The notes: generated by a model not told the origin, from the sequence alone. Shown: positions 43,833-52,862, counted from the first letter of the stretch. The stretch is DNA of 64,000 nucleotides from Paenibacillus spongiae (GCF_024734895.1 NZ_CP091430.1:2374501-2438500), one strand, 5' to 3'. Program-made: numbers and translations.

Positions 43833-44966
43833 ATGGTTCAACAGCAGCGGTTGATCGAGCAATTTATGTCGCTTGTCCGGGTGGACAGCGAGACGAAGAA
43901 TGAACGGCAAATGTGCGATGTGCTGACAAAAGAGTTTACGGCGCTGGGGTTGTCCGTCGAAGAGGACGATTCGGCCCGGATAACCGGACATGGTGCCGGC
44001 AATCTGATTGTGAAGCTGAATGCTAACGGCGCGGAAGAGGCGGAGACGATCTTCTTCACGTCCCATATGGATACGGTGACGCCGGGCAACGGCATTAAGC
44101 CGCAGCTGGATGAGGACGGCTATATCCGGAGCGACGGGACGACAATTCTCGGCAGCGACGACAAAGCCGGGCTCGCCGCGATGCTGGAAGCGATCCGGAT
44201 CCTTAAGGAGCAGGGCATTCCGCACGGCCCCGTGCAGTTCGTCATTACCGCAGGCGAGGAATCGGGGCTAGTCGGCGCAAGGGCGCTCGATCCGGCAAGG
44301 CTGGAGGCCAAGTTCGGGTATGCGCTCGACTCCAACGGCGAGGTCGGCGATATTGCCGTCGCGGCGCCGTCCCAAGCGAAGATAACGATCAAGATCCATG
44401 GCAAATCGGCACATGCCGGCGTCAATCCGGAGAAGGGCATAAGCGCCATCCAGGTAGCCGCCAAAGCGATCGCGCGGATGCCGCTCGGCCGCATTGATCA
44501 CGAGACGACCGCCAATATCGGCAGGTTCGAGGGCGGCGGCGCAACGAATATCGTATGCGATTTCGTCAAATTGGACGCGGAAGCGCGCAGCATCGCAGGG
44601 GATAAGCTGGACCGCCAAATTGCGGCGATGCGCCAAGCGGTGGAGGCCGTTGCGGCGGAATATGGCGCTGAGGCGGATTTCGAGAGCCAGATTGTTTATC
44701 CGGCGTACGCGTACGAAGACGAAGACCCGGTCGTAGAGCTCGCGAAGGCCGCCATTGCAAGCATTGGCTGCACGCCAAGGACATTCCATTCCGGCGGCGG
44801 CAGCGACGCCAACATTTTTAACGGTCTGGGCGTTCCGACGGTTAATCTGGCGATCGGCTACGAGCATATTCATACGACGAAGGAACAGATCAAGGTGAAA
44901 GATCTCGTCAAAACATGCGAGCTTGTCGTCGAGCTGATCAAGCATGCGGCGAATAAGCAGGCATAG
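43833..44966 (+). CDS. M20 family metallopeptidase, peptidase T-like (YqjE)
   Basis: 377 residues. Zinc-ligand motifs of the M20 family: FFTSHMDTVTPGNG, ILGSDDKAGLAAMLEAIR, ITAGEESGLVGARAL (catalytic Glu) and a C-terminal His region GYEHIHTTKE. The dimerisation domain lies at about 175-290. It is most like PepT-related proteins named PepT2/YqjE; the substrate is probably a small peptide, but unproven. ATG 43833 follows GGAGGAAAGTCC. Single-gene unit with a terminator. Confidence 0.88.
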   Translation: MVQQQRLIEQFMSLVRVDSETKNERQMCDVLTKEFTALGLSVEEDDSARITGHGAGNLIVKLNANGAEEAETIFFTSHMDTVTPGNGIKPQLDEDGYIRSDGTTILGSDDKAGLAAMLEAIRILKEQGIPHGPVQFVITAGEESGLVGARALDPARLEAKFGYALDSNGEVGDIAVAAPSQAKITIKIHGKSAHAGVNPEKGISAIQVAAKAIARMPLGRIDHETTANIGRFEGGGATNIVCDFVKLDAEARSIAGDKLDRQIAAMRQAVEAVAAEYGAEADFESQIVYPAYAYEDEDPVVELAKAAIASIGCTPRTFHSGGGSDANIFNGLGVPTVNLAIGYEHIHTTKEQIKVKDLVKTCELVVELIKHAANKQA

Positions 44967-45002
44967 CCGGCAGCGGACCTGCGAATCGGACCCGGCACAA
45001 AG

Positions 45003-45033
45003 AAACCCGTCAGGCGTCAAGCCTGGCGGGTTT
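45003..45033 (+). terminator. Terminator after the M20 peptidase gene
   Basis: AAACCCGTCAGGC pairs with GCCTGGCGGGTTT around a GTCAA loop. The downstream T-run is poor. Confidence 0.7.
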
Positions 45034-45187
45034 CCTCGTATCCATGGTTCGATCGAATCCATACGGTTTTAGCATGCAATGACGGTTTTCTTCAGGAGAG
45101 GATGATTCCTCAGGGGATATGACGGTCTTATCATTACGCTGCTTGAAGACGGCCGGTTCTTCTTGATCTATGTGCACCCGCCACTTG

Positions 45188-45264
45188 CTGTAAGTCTGTT
45201 ATTCGGTCTTACAGCCGCATTCTAGTGCGTGGCCGGTCTGTAAATCCCTTTTTCGGCCTTACAG
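45188..45264. repeat. Two tandem hairpin repeats, CTGTAAG...CTTACAG
   Basis: CTGTAAG-n13-CTTACAG at 45188-45214 and CTGTAAA-n13-CTTACAG at 45238-45264, 50 bases apart, share the central TTCGG and the flanking GCGC/CGCA bases. Each is an imperfect hairpin. They lie in the 45034-45294 gap, which otherwise shows no gene. They look like copies of a dispersed intergenic repeat. Confidence 0.65.
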
Positions 45265-45294
45265 GCGCGATCAGCCTGGCGGATGAGTGGACTG

Positions 45295-45456
45295 CTAACG
45301 GTTTAAAGGGCGTCGATGCTCGAGATATTCGCCCAGCGTTCGGCTTGCATTCTTCTTGCGGGACGAAGCCTCTCTGGCCATGAGCCGGAGCTGGTGGCGG
45401 ATTTCCCACGCTTTGCCGACAAGCGTGAGCCGGGTGGAAACGGAGTACTGCTTCAT
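45295..45456 (-). CDS. mciZ: FtsZ-assembly inhibitor MciZ
   Basis: 53 residues. The segment LTLVGKAWEIRHQLRLMARE matches the core of B. subtilis MciZ (LVGKAWEIRAKLKEY), a mother-cell peptide that caps FtsZ filaments and blocks Z-ring formation during sporulation. The C-terminal part (SRTLGEYLEHR) is longer than in the 40-residue B. subtilis peptide. SD AAAGGGGGAATATGCC before ATG 45456. It lies next to nudF, as in B. subtilis, but on the opposite strand to it here. Confidence 0.8.
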   Translation of the reverse strand: MKQYSVSTRLTLVGKAWEIRHQLRLMAREASSRKKNASRTLGEYLEHRRPLNR

Positions 45457-45514
45457 GGCATATTCCCCCTTTAGTTGGTATTCATCGTAAATTCATTTTT
45501 TGAAAGCGCCGGTT

Positions 45515-45523
45515 TGATATAAT
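45515..45523 (+). promoter_or_regulatory. Extended -10 promoter before nudF
   Basis: TGATATAAT, with TATAAT at 45518-45523, lies 85 bases before the nudF start. The -35 region is T-rich but not consensus. Confidence 0.5.
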
Positions 45524-45607
45524 GAAGCATATGCGGAAGCCGGACAAGTTATGCCGCGTCTTCCAGGGAGCTGTTACAGAACGATATATGACGAGGAGAG
45601 GCGCCTT

Positions 45608-46165
45608 ATGTTGAAGAAAACGGATGAATACCGGGAACGGACCGTCCACACGGAACCGGTCTTTCAAGGGAAAATTATTTCGCTGCAGGTGGATACGGTT
45701 GAGCTTCCGCACGGGGGAACGGCGACGCGCGAAATCGTCAGACATCCCGGCGCGGCTGCAGTGCTGGCGATCATCGACGGCAAGATGCTGGTCGTGGAGC
45801 AGTACCGCAAGCCGATGGAGAAGTTTCAAGTGGAAATCCCCGCAGGGAAGCTGGATGCGGGGGAGGATCCCGGCATAGCGGCAGGCCGCGAGCTGGAAGA
45901 AGAAACAGGCTATAAAGCAGGGCGGCTGAAACCGCTCACCGCATTCTATACTTCACCGGGATTTGCCGACGAGAAGCTGTTCCTATATTTGGCGGAGGAT
46001 CTGGTGAAGGGAGAAAGCCGTCCCGACGAGGATGAGTTTCTGAATGTGGAAGCGATCACCCTCGAGCAGGCGCAGCAGTACATCCGGGAAGAGCGGATTA
46101 GCGACGCCAAAACGATATTGGCCGTATACGCGTGGCAGATCTACAGACTGACGGGAGAAATTTAA
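45608..46165 (+). CDS. nudF: ADP-ribose pyrophosphatase NudF
   Basis: 185 residues. Nudix hydrolase that splits ADP-ribose. The Nudix box GKLDAGEDPGIAAGRELEEETGY is intact apart from normal variation, preceded by EQYRKPMEKFQVEIPAG, typical of the NudF subgroup, and followed by FYTSPGFADEKL. ATG 45608 follows GAGGAGAGGCGCCTT; the open frame upstream is not family-like. It precedes an EndoQ-type gene and spoIIM in the same direction. Confidence 0.93.
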   Translation: MLKKTDEYRERTVHTEPVFQGKIISLQVDTVELPHGGTATREIVRHPGAAAVLAIIDGKMLVVEQYRKPMEKFQVEIPAGKLDAGEDPGIAAGRELEEETGYKAGRLKPLTAFYTSPGFADEKLFLYLAEDLVKGESRPDEDEFLNVEAITLEQAQQYIREERISDAKTILAVYAWQIYRLTGEI

Positions 46166-46167
46166 CG

Positions 46168-47367
46168 ATGGGAAGCAGGGAGCTTGACCGGGTTTTCGCC
46201 GATCTGCATCTGCATATCGGCAGCACGGAGAGCGGCGACCCGGTCAAGATCAGCGCCAGCCGAAGCCTGACGTTCCGCAGCATCGCGCATGAAGCGGCGC
46301 ATCGGAAGGGAATCGGCCTTCTGGGCGTCATTGACTGTCATTCGCCGGGCGTTCAAACGGATATCGCGCGCCTGCTCGATACCGGCGAGATGGAGGAAAT
46401 CGAAGGCGGCGGTATCCGTTACCGGGAGACGACGATCGTGCTCGGAGCCGAAATCGAAGTGAGGGACGCGGGCTTCGGCCCTGCGCATCATCTCGTCTAC
46501 TTGCCGACCTTTGCGGCGATGCGTGATTTTACCATCTGGATGTCGCGCCATATGCGCAATGTGAATCTCAGCTCACAGCGCATCTACGTGCCCTCGCGCG
46601 TGCTTCAGGAGGAAGCGAAGGGCAGGGGCGGATTGTTCATACCGGCGCATATTTTCACCCCGCATAAGAGCTTATTCGGCAGCTGCTCGGACCGGATCGG
46701 TGATACGCTGGATCCCGCAAGCGTCGATGCGGTTGAGCTGGGACTCAGCTCGGACACGGCGATGGCGGGATGGATTCCGGAACTTGACGAGCTGCCGTTT
46801 CTGACGAATTCCGATGCACATTCGCTGGCCAAGATTGGCAGGGAGTACAATGCGATCCTGCTGAAGGAGCCGTCGTTCACCGAGCTCGCTCTTGCGCTCA
46901 AGGGTGTGGACGGTCGGGCCATTGCAGCCAATTATGGCCTGAACCCGCTGCTGGGCAAGTATCACCGCACATATTGCTTGAGCTGCGCGTCGCTTGCGGG
47001 CGCCGAAGCCGCTGCCGAACGGTGCCCGTCATGCGGCAGCACGAAGCTTGTGAAGGGCGTGATGGACCGCATCGAGGAGCTGGGCGCAAAGTTCGGGCGG
47101 ATCCGGCCGCCGGCGCAGGACAATCGGCCCCCATATATTTATCAGGTGCCGCTGGAGTTCGTGCCGGGCATCGGGAAAGTGACGCTCAATAAGCTGCTTG
47201 CCCGGTTCGGAACCGAGATGGCGGTGCTGCATGCCGCCTCGCGGGAAGCGATAGCCGAGACCGCCGGCGAAGCGGCGGCGGAGGCCATTGCGGCAGCCCG
47301 GAAGGGGGAGCTGCCGCTGCAAGCCGGCGGCGGCGGGCGATATGGCACCGTAGCGCGGATGGAATAA
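46168..47367 (+). CDS. Endonuclease Q-like PHP-domain nuclease
   Basis: 399 residues. A PHP-type metal domain starts at FADLHLHIGSTESG, with GVIDCHSPG and GAEIEVRDAG; a four-Cys zinc site lies at CLSCASLAGAEAAAERCPSC; a helix-hairpin-helix region (FVPGIGKVTLNKLLARFG) closes the protein. This is the layout of EndoQ, a repair endonuclease that cuts 5' of deaminated bases, known in archaea and some bacilli. ATG 46168 is 2 bases after nudF; the SD is partial (GGGAG overlapping the nudF end). The nuclease activity is inferred from the family. Confidence 0.8.
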   Translation: MGSRELDRVFADLHLHIGSTESGDPVKISASRSLTFRSIAHEAAHRKGIGLLGVIDCHSPGVQTDIARLLDTGEMEEIEGGGIRYRETTIVLGAEIEVRDAGFGPAHHLVYLPTFAAMRDFTIWMSRHMRNVNLSSQRIYVPSRVLQEEAKGRGGLFIPAHIFTPHKSLFGSCSDRIGDTLDPASVDAVELGLSSDTAMAGWIPELDELPFLTNSDAHSLAKIGREYNAILLKEPSFTELALALKGVDGRAIAANYGLNPLLGKYHRTYCLSCASLAGAEAAAERCPSCGSTKLVKGVMDRIEELGAKFGRIRPPAQDNRPPYIYQVPLEFVPGIGKVTLNKLLARFGTEMAVLHAASREAIAETAGEAAAEAIAAARKGELPLQAGGGGRYGTVARME

Positions 47368-47386
47368 AGTGCGGACGAGCATGATC

Positions 47387-47416
47387 GTCATAGCGGTGCA
47401 GGCTTGGACATACACT
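47387..47416 (+). promoter_or_regulatory. Sigma-E promoter of spoIIM
   Basis: GTCATAGC at 47387-47394, 14 bases, CATACACT at 47409-47416. The -10 fits the sigma-E consensus exactly; spoIIM is a sigma-E gene in B. subtilis. Confidence 0.72.
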
Positions 47417-47483
47417 CTACCATGGAAGCAGCTTCTCATCGATGGGGCTTTTGCTTTCGCAAACGCAATAGTGGAGGTATGCC

Positions 47484-48131
47484 ATGCGTTCGTCGCCGCT
47501 GCATCAATCGCTGATGAAGGATCAGCTGACGCTTTATGTGTTCGTCTCGGTTTTGTTTGTCGTAGGCGTTGTCTTCGGGGCGCTGCTCGTCAGCGCTCTG
47601 ACGCTTGATCAGCAGCAGAATTTGGCAGGGGACGTGCAGCAGCTCGTTGCCCGCATCCAGGCCGGAATCGGTGCGGATGGGGCGGAGTCGTTCTGGGACC
47701 GCGTTTTTTTTCATGGCAAATGGCTCGTACTCATCTATGTGCTCGGGCTGACGGTGGTCGGGATGCCGCTCGTGCTTGCGCTTGATTTCCTGAAAGGGGT
47801 GCTTGTCGGGTTTGCCGTCGGCACGCTGGTCAGCCAGCATGAATGGAACGGGCTGCTGTTCTCGCTGGTTTCGGTGGCGCCGCCTAACCTGATTGTCGTT
47901 CCCGCTCTGCTGATCGCAAGCGTCTCCGCCGTATCGTTCTCTCTCTACATGGTGCGGAACCGGATTATGGGAAGGTACGGCACGCTGGGAGCGCCGTTCC
48001 TGTCCCACACCTCAACGCTCGTTACGTTGCTTCTCGTGATCGCTGGTGCCGCTTTACTAGAAGCGTTCGTTTCCCCAGGCCTGTTGAAGTGGGCGGCGCC
48101 GCTGCTGGACGGGGCTGCCGGCGGATTGTAA
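47484..48131 (+). CDS. spoIIM: Stage II sporulation protein M
   Basis: 215 residues, DUF95 family, with five hydrophobic helices (YVFVSVLFVVGVVFGALLV, VLIYVLGLTVVGMPLVLAL, GVLVGFAVGTLVSQ and others). SpoIIM, with SpoIID and SpoIIP, remodels septal peptidoglycan to allow engulfment. spoIID and spoIIP are not in this window. SD GGAGG before ATG 47484. A sigma-E promoter is visible upstream. Confidence 0.95.
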   Translation: MRSSPLHQSLMKDQLTLYVFVSVLFVVGVVFGALLVSALTLDQQQNLAGDVQQLVARIQAGIGADGAESFWDRVFFHGKWLVLIYVLGLTVVGMPLVLALDFLKGVLVGFAVGTLVSQHEWNGLLFSLVSVAPPNLIVVPALLIASVSAVSFSLYMVRNRIMGRYGTLGAPFLSHTSTLVTLLLVIAGAALLEAFVSPGLLKWAAPLLDGAAGGL

Positions 48132-48145
48132 TCATTCTAAAAAGT

Positions 48146-48175
48146 TTGACTTTCCTCGCAATGTGACTCTATAAT
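48146..48175 (+). promoter_or_regulatory. Sigma-A promoter of fur
   Basis: TTGACT at 48146-48151, an 18-base spacer, TATAAT at 48170-48175. No Fur box was recognised around it. Confidence 0.82.
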
Positions 48176-48227
48176 AAAAACAAGTGTTTCCGGCGATGGG
48201 CATGAGCCACGTGCGAGGGGGGAAACC

Positions 48228-48680
48228 ATGGAATCGCGGATTGATAAAATTAAGCAGCAGCTGCAGTCGCAAGGGTACAAGCTCACCCCGCAGCGCGAGG
48301 CGACGGTACGGGTGTTACTGGAGAACGAGGAAGACCATCTGAGCGCCGAAGATGTGTTTATGCTCGTGAAGGATAAAGCGCCGGAGATCGGCCTGGCTAC
48401 CGTATATCGGACCCTTGAGCTACTCAGTGAGCTTCATGTCGTGGAGAAGTTGAATTTCGGTGACGGCGTGGCCCGGTACGATCTGCGTACGGACAATAAT
48501 AAGCACCACCATCATCACTTGATCTGCGTACAATGCGGAACGATGGATGAGATTTTGGAAGATTGGCTCGGACCGCTGGAAGAGCGGCTTGAGAAGGAAT
48601 ATGGCTTTACGGTCATCGACCATCGTCTCGATTTTCAAGGCATCTGCAGACGATGCCGCCAAAAGAACGATCAACAATAA
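48228..48680 (+). CDS. fur: Ferric uptake regulator Fur
   Basis: 150 residues. The N-terminal winged helix (KLTPQREATVRVLLENEEDHL ... GLATVYRTLELL) binds Fur boxes; the metal-binding region HHHHHLICVQCGTMDEI and C-terminal CRRCR provide the His and Cys ligands of the regulatory and structural zinc sites. It fits Fur better than PerR or Zur because of the HHHHH-L-C-x2-C layout with CRRC end. It lies directly after spoIIM, as in B. subtilis. GGAGGG-type SD (GAGGGGGG) precedes ATG 48228. Confidence 0.92.
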   Translation: MESRIDKIKQQLQSQGYKLTPQREATVRVLLENEEDHLSAEDVFMLVKDKAPEIGLATVYRTLELLSELHVVEKLNFGDGVARYDLRTDNNKHHHHHLICVQCGTMDEILEDWLGPLEERLEKEYGFTVIDHRLDFQGICRRCRQKNDQQ

Positions 48681-48740
48681 CTCCCGCGTGCAGCGTGAGT
48701 CATCCTTGTGATGACTGCGCCCGCACGGTGGGAGTTTTTT
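48679..48740 (+). terminator. Terminator after fur
   Basis: A long hairpin with AACTCCC/GGGAGTT base, CGTGC/GCACG and GAGTCATC/GATGACT inner stems, followed by TTTTTT. Confidence 0.92.
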
Positions 48741-48760
48741 CGTGTGCCCGAAAGGAAGCG

Positions 48761-50134
48761 CTAGATGCGCATGCGCTTCCCGCGGCGCTTGGGCTGCGGG
48801 CAGCGGCAGCTGATTCGGGAGCTCCTGCGCGCCTTGGCTCTGCTTCTGCTTAGGTAGAGCGCATCCGCCACCTGCAGCAGACCCGATCCTTGCGCGGAAG
48901 AGGAATAGCCGGACAGCCTGAGCGCAGAGGAACGGAGCCTGCGCAAAACTTGCGAAGGCGACAGGTCCGGATCCTGGCTCAGCAGCAGCGCGGCTCCGCC
49001 GCTTACATGCGGACAGGCCATGCTCGTTCCGTCCATCGTCTGATAACCGCCGCCGGGCGCGGTTGATCGTATGCCGGCACCGGGCGCGGTCACATCGATG
49101 CCCGAGCCCCGGCTGCTGAACGAGGCGATACGGTTATCCCGCGTGGAGGCTGCGACGGCAATCGTCTCCGGGTAGCTGGCCGGCTCGTCGATCCCGCCGC
49201 TGCCCGGTCCGCCGTTCCCCGCGGAGGAAACGACGAGGATTCCTTTGCTGCGCGCCCGCTTCACCGCATCGCGAAGCGCGGAGCTGGATGCGCCCTGCAG
49301 GCCCATGCTTAGATTAATAATACGGACGCCTTTTCTGATGCACCAGTCGATGCCTTCCACAATATCCGATATAAATCCTTCTCCGCGGGCGTTGAGCGCC
49401 TTCACGGCATACAATTTGACACGCGGAGCGACGCCGGGTATGCGGCCGCGGGTCCCGAGGGCGGCGGCGATACCCGCTACATGGGTGCCATGCCCGTTAT
49501 CGTCGCGATATGAGGACCCGTTAATCGTGTTCACTCCGCCCGCGATCTTCAAGTCCGGATGATTCGCGATGCCGGTATCGATGATGGCGACGGGAATGCT
49601 CTCCCCGCGCGTTCTGGACCACGCTTCCGGAGCCTGCACACGGCAGACGTTCCAGGTGACGCCGTCGGGGCAGGATGCGGCGGCAATCGCTTTCCCCTTC
49701 GCCGGACAGCGTGTAAGCTTCTTGAAGACCCATGGTCTGGATTTCCCCGGGCTTGAGCGCGTACCGCTTACCGACGGCTTCCCGCGAAGGGGGATATTCC
49801 GTCTAGCTGCGCCTGCTTTATTGCCGGGATAGAGGACGGGGCGCGGAGCCGGAAGCATATGCGCATTGATAATGAAATCCGGTTCTACATATTTCACATG
49901 CGGATGTGCCATAAGCGAGCGGAACCGCCGCAATTGCCGGCTGTCGATATTGAAGCAGATGATCCGTTCCCCTTTAATGCTCTTGAGCGGCCGTATGCCG
50001 TGCTTCCGAAGCTCCCTCAAACAGCGCGTATAATGGCGGCGGTATTTGAACCTGATCATTTGCCGGATTGTACGGCTGGATATGCCGCTGACCTGACAGC
50101 GCCGAACCAGTTGTTCCACCTTCTGCAATTCCAT
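48761..50134 (-). CDS. Subtilisin-like S8 serine protease without signal peptide
   Basis: About 457 residues. The catalytic triad is Asp in VAIIDTGIANHPDL, His in DDNGHGTHVAGIAAALG and Ser in DGTSMACPHVSGGAA; the oxyanion Asn is in VSSAGNGG. The N-terminal about 95 residues are strongly basic and end in HPHVKYVEPDFII, like an I9 propeptide. No signal sequence is present, so secretion is not obvious. A central Pro/Gly/Lys linker and an Arg/Cys-rich tail are unusual. The ATG at 50134 is only 2 bases from AGGAGG; TTG at 50128 has better spacing. Convergent with fur. Confidence 0.88.
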   Translation of the reverse strand: MELQKVEQLVRRCQVSGISSRTIRQMIRFKYRRHYTRCLRELRKHGIRPLKSIKGERIICFNIDSRQLRRFRSLMAHPHVKYVEPDFIINAHMLPAPRPVLYPGNKAGAARRNIPLRGKPSVSGTRSSPGKSRPWVFKKLTRCPAKGKAIAAASCPDGVTWNVCRVQAPEAWSRTRGESIPVAIIDTGIANHPDLKIAGGVNTINGSSYRDDNGHGTHVAGIAAALGTRGRIPGVAPRVKLYAVKALNARGEGFISDIVEGIDWCIRKGVRIINLSMGLQGASSSALRDAVKRARSKGILVVSSAGNGGPGSGGIDEPASYPETIAVAASTRDNRIASFSSRGSGIDVTAPGAGIRSTAPGGGYQTMDGTSMACPHVSGGAALLLSQDPDLSPSQVLRRLRSSALRLSGYSSSAQGSGLLQVADALYLSRSRAKARRSSRISCRCPQPKRRGKRMRI

Positions 50135-50318
50135 GTCCTCCTTATGGGCGTCTCAAAGGCTGTTCATGCGTGTAATTCAGTGTATGAGCGCGAACTTGAT
50201 CAGGCATGGGTAAGTGCCGTTCCTACACATATTTTACGGTTCTGGAGGAAACCGTATCGCGTAAGGACTGTCAAGTTCGTCCTTCATTGCATATGTAGGT
50301 ACGAGGAGGTAATTGCGT

Positions 50319-51473
50319 ATGATAATCGGCGTGCCGAAAGAAATCAAATCAAGCGAATACCGTGTCGCGCTCACGCCGGCGGGTGCAAGCCAGCTTGCTG
50401 CGGCAGGTCACGAGGTGATCGTCCAATCGGGTGCAGGCGAAGGAAGCGGGTTTACCGACGACTTATATGAAGCCGAAGGGGCCAAGATCGCTCCGGAGGC
50501 AGGCGATGTATGGGCGAGGGCAGATATGATTATGAAGGTGAAGGAGCCGCTGCCGGAGGAGTTCGGCTTCTTCCGCGAAGGGCTGCTGCTGTTCACCTAT
50601 TTGCATCTCGCAGCGGCGCCTGAGCTGACGCAGGCGCTGATGGACAAAGGGGTAACCGGCGTCGCGTACGAGACGATACAGCTTCCGGGCGGCAGTCTCC
50701 CCCTGCTGACTCCGATGAGCGAGGTGGCCGGCCGCATGGCCGTTCAGGTTGGCGCTCAGTTTCTGGAGGCTTTCTACGGCGGGAAGGGTATTCTGCTTGG
50801 CGGCGTTCCAGGCGTTCCGCCGGCGGAAGTCATTATACTCGGCGGCGGCATCGTCGGGCTGAATGCCGCGAAGCTTGCACTCGGAATGGGGGCAAGCGTC
50901 GTCATTCTTGAACGGAGCGCAGAACGGATGCGTTACATCGACGAGGTGTATGGCGGGCGGATCCGTACGCTGATGTCCAATCCTTATAATATCGCGAACG
51001 CGGTCCGGAAGGCGGATCTGCTCATCGGAGCCGTGCTTATTCCAGGTGCCCGTGCTCCCCATTTGGTCACCGAAGAGATGGTGCAGACGATGAAGAAGGG
51101 CTCGGTCATCGTGGATGTTGCCGTCGATCAGGGCGGGACGATCGCGACAATCGACCGCGTCACAACGCACAGCAATCCGGTCTATGAGAAGCACGGCGTG
51201 CTGCATTACGCCGTCGCCAACATGCCGGGCGCCGTGCCGAGGACCTCGACCTATGCGCTGACGAACGTAACGCTGCCTTACGCGCTCGAGCTGGCGGACA
51301 GAGGGCTGGAGGAGGCTGTGAGACGTAACGAGCCGCTCGGCAAGGGCGTGAATACGTACAACGGGCATATTACGCATCCGCAGGTAGCCGCGGCGCTGGC
51401 GAAGCCGTACAGACCGCTTCAGCAGCTTCTGGAGCGCTTGCCGATCGATGAGCAGGGGCATGTACTGGACTGA
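50319..51473 (+). CDS. ald: Alanine dehydrogenase
   Basis: 384 residues. NAD-dependent deamination of L-alanine to pyruvate; needed for alanine use and for efficient sporulation in B. subtilis. Motifs: [31 protein letters not shown] (substrate Lys), FTYLHLAA, Rossmann loop [22 protein letters not shown], and [19 protein letters not shown] 50319 is 9 bases after GAGGAGG. The 50135-50318 gap holds the divergent promoters; an ACGGTT/AACCGT inverted repeat lies at 50236-50255. Confidence 0.96.
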   Translation: MIIGVPKEIKSSEYRVALTPAGASQLAAAGHEVIVQSGAGEGSGFTDDLYEAEGAKIAPEAGDVWARADMIMKVKEPLPEEFGFFREGLLLFTYLHLAAAPELTQALMDKGVTGVAYETIQLPGGSLPLLTPMSEVAGRMAVQVGAQFLEAFYGGKGILLGGVPGVPPAEVIILGGGIVGLNAAKLALGMGASVVILERSAERMRYIDEVYGGRIRTLMSNPYNIANAVRKADLLIGAVLIPGARAPHLVTEEMVQTMKKGSVIVDVAVDQGGTIATIDRVTTHSNPVYEKHGVLHYAVANMPGAVPRTSTYALTNVTLPYALELADRGLEEAVRRNEPLGKGVNTYNGHITHPQVAAALAKPYRPLQQLLERLPIDEQGHVLD

Positions 51474-51512
51474 CATGAATCAGCCGCCGTTCTCATAAGG
51501 TGTTGTAAGGAC

Positions 51513-51531
51513 AAACCGCCTGCGGCGGTTT
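51513..51531 (+). terminator. Small hairpin after ald
   Basis: AAACCGCC-TGC-GGCGGTTT followed by CTTC. The loop is small and the T-run is weak. Confidence 0.55.
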
Positions 51532-51563
51532 CTTCAAGCTGCACATGGAGGAGGGCGGTGGCT

Positions 51564-51797
51564 GTGGTGCTATCGGCTCGCAAATGGCTTCGAAGGACGT
51601 TATTCATCATACTGGTAGTGCTCTGCACGACGATCGTTTATGACGGTTGTCAATGGCTTGCGGCATGGCTGACACCGGCGGACCCGTACCGGGTACCGCA
51701 AGGACAGGCGCTCAAGGTGTCCGGCATGGCGGAAGGAACGGCGGATGACGCTACGTTCGCCGAGCGGCTGCGGCTATTCTACTGGTACGGGGAATGA
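51564..51797 (+). CDS. yqzK: DUF4227 protein YqzK-like
   Basis: About 77 residues: a basic start (SARKWLRRT) and one membrane helix (LFIILVVLCTTIVYDGCQWL), then a soluble tail with YRVPQGQALKVSG, typical of DUF4227 (YqzK), which in B. subtilis lies between fur and xerD. Three in-frame GTG codons are possible; 51564 is 9 bases from GGAGG, while 51558 is only 3 away. Function unknown. Confidence 0.75.
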   Translation: MVLSARKWLRRTLFIILVVLCTTIVYDGCQWLAAWLTPADPYRVPQGQALKVSGMAEGTADDATFAERLRLFYWYGE

Positions 51798-51923
51798 GAC
51801 TTGCGATGCGTTTCTGGCAATAATGTCGGAGGATTCGACAGCAATTCGGACGGTTTGGCAGGAAAAAAGGGGGGCGTTGTGGAATATAGGCATCTTGGCA
51901 CCATTACCGGGAGGGAAAATTCC

Positions 51924-52823
51924 ATGAAATCTTATCTTCAACCTTTTATCCAATACTTGTCTACCGTCAGGAGACTCTCCCGGAATACATTGGAATCATA
52001 CGAACGGGATTTGACGGCTTTTCTCGATTATGGCGGGCAGCAGGGCTTGACTGCGCCCCAGGACGTGCATAAGCACCATATCGCGCGCTATTTGCTGGAG
52101 CTGAAGCAGCAGGGACGGGCGGTTGCGACCGTGTCCCGCCATACCGTATCGATCCGCTCCTTCTTTCAATATTTGACGAGAGAGCGCCACATTCCCGGGG
52201 ATCCATCCGCGGAGCTGGAGACGCTGAAGCAGGAGAAGCGGCTGCCGCTTGTGCTGACGATTGACCAGGTGGAGCGGCTGATGGAGGCGCCGGATACGTC
52301 CACTGCCGCGGGCGCACGCGATAAAGCGATGCTTGAGGTGCTGTATGCGACAGGCATCCGCGTAACGGAATTGATTTCGCTGGAGGCCCGCCATCTGAAT
52401 CTGCCGCTTGGATTTATCCGCTGCGTAGGCTCCGGAGAGAAGGAACGCATCATTCCGCTTGGCCGGATCGCTTGCGATGCGATCGCGGCTTACTTGGGCG
52501 GAATGCGGGACAAGCTGCTGAAGGACAGAGCGGATGAGCAGGCCTTGTTTCTGAACCAGCTGGGAACGGGAATGTCGCGTCAAGGTTTTTGGAAAATCTT
52601 GAAAAAGTATGCGCAGGAAGCCGGCGTCGTTCATGACATTACGCCGCATACGCTTCGGCATTCCTTCGCCGCGCACTTGCTGGAGAACGGGGCGGATTTG
52701 CGCTCGGTGCAGGAAATGCTCGGCCATGCCGACATTTCCACGACGCAAATTTACATGCAGGTGACCAAAGCGCGCATCAAGGACGTATACAACCAGGCGC
52801 ATCCGAGAGCCAAGGTGAAGTAG
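51924..52823 (+). CDS. xerD: Site-specific tyrosine recombinase XerD
   Basis: 299 residues. An N-terminal SAM-like core-binding domain (FIQYLSTVRRLSRNTLESYERDL) and a catalytic domain with Arg in YATGIRVTELISL, the HxxR motif HTLRHSFAAHLL, His/Lys elsewhere and the nucleophile in HADISTTQIYMQV. XerC/XerD resolve chromosome dimers at dif. ATG 51924 follows GGGAGGG; an upstream open frame is not family-like. Begins the xerD-deoB-punA run. Confidence 0.95.
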   Translation: MKSYLQPFIQYLSTVRRLSRNTLESYERDLTAFLDYGGQQGLTAPQDVHKHHIARYLLELKQQGRAVATVSRHTVSIRSFFQYLTRERHIPGDPSAELETLKQEKRLPLVLTIDQVERLMEAPDTSTAAGARDKAMLEVLYATGIRVTELISLEARHLNLPLGFIRCVGSGEKERIIPLGRIACDAIAAYLGGMRDKLLKDRADEQALFLNQLGTGMSRQGFWKILKKYAQEAGVVHDITPHTLRHSFAAHLLENGADLRSVQEMLGHADISTTQIYMQVTKARIKDVYNQAHPRAKVK

Positions 52824-52862
52824 CGGGGGTTCTCGGCCGCATGCAGACAGGAGTGATGGAGG

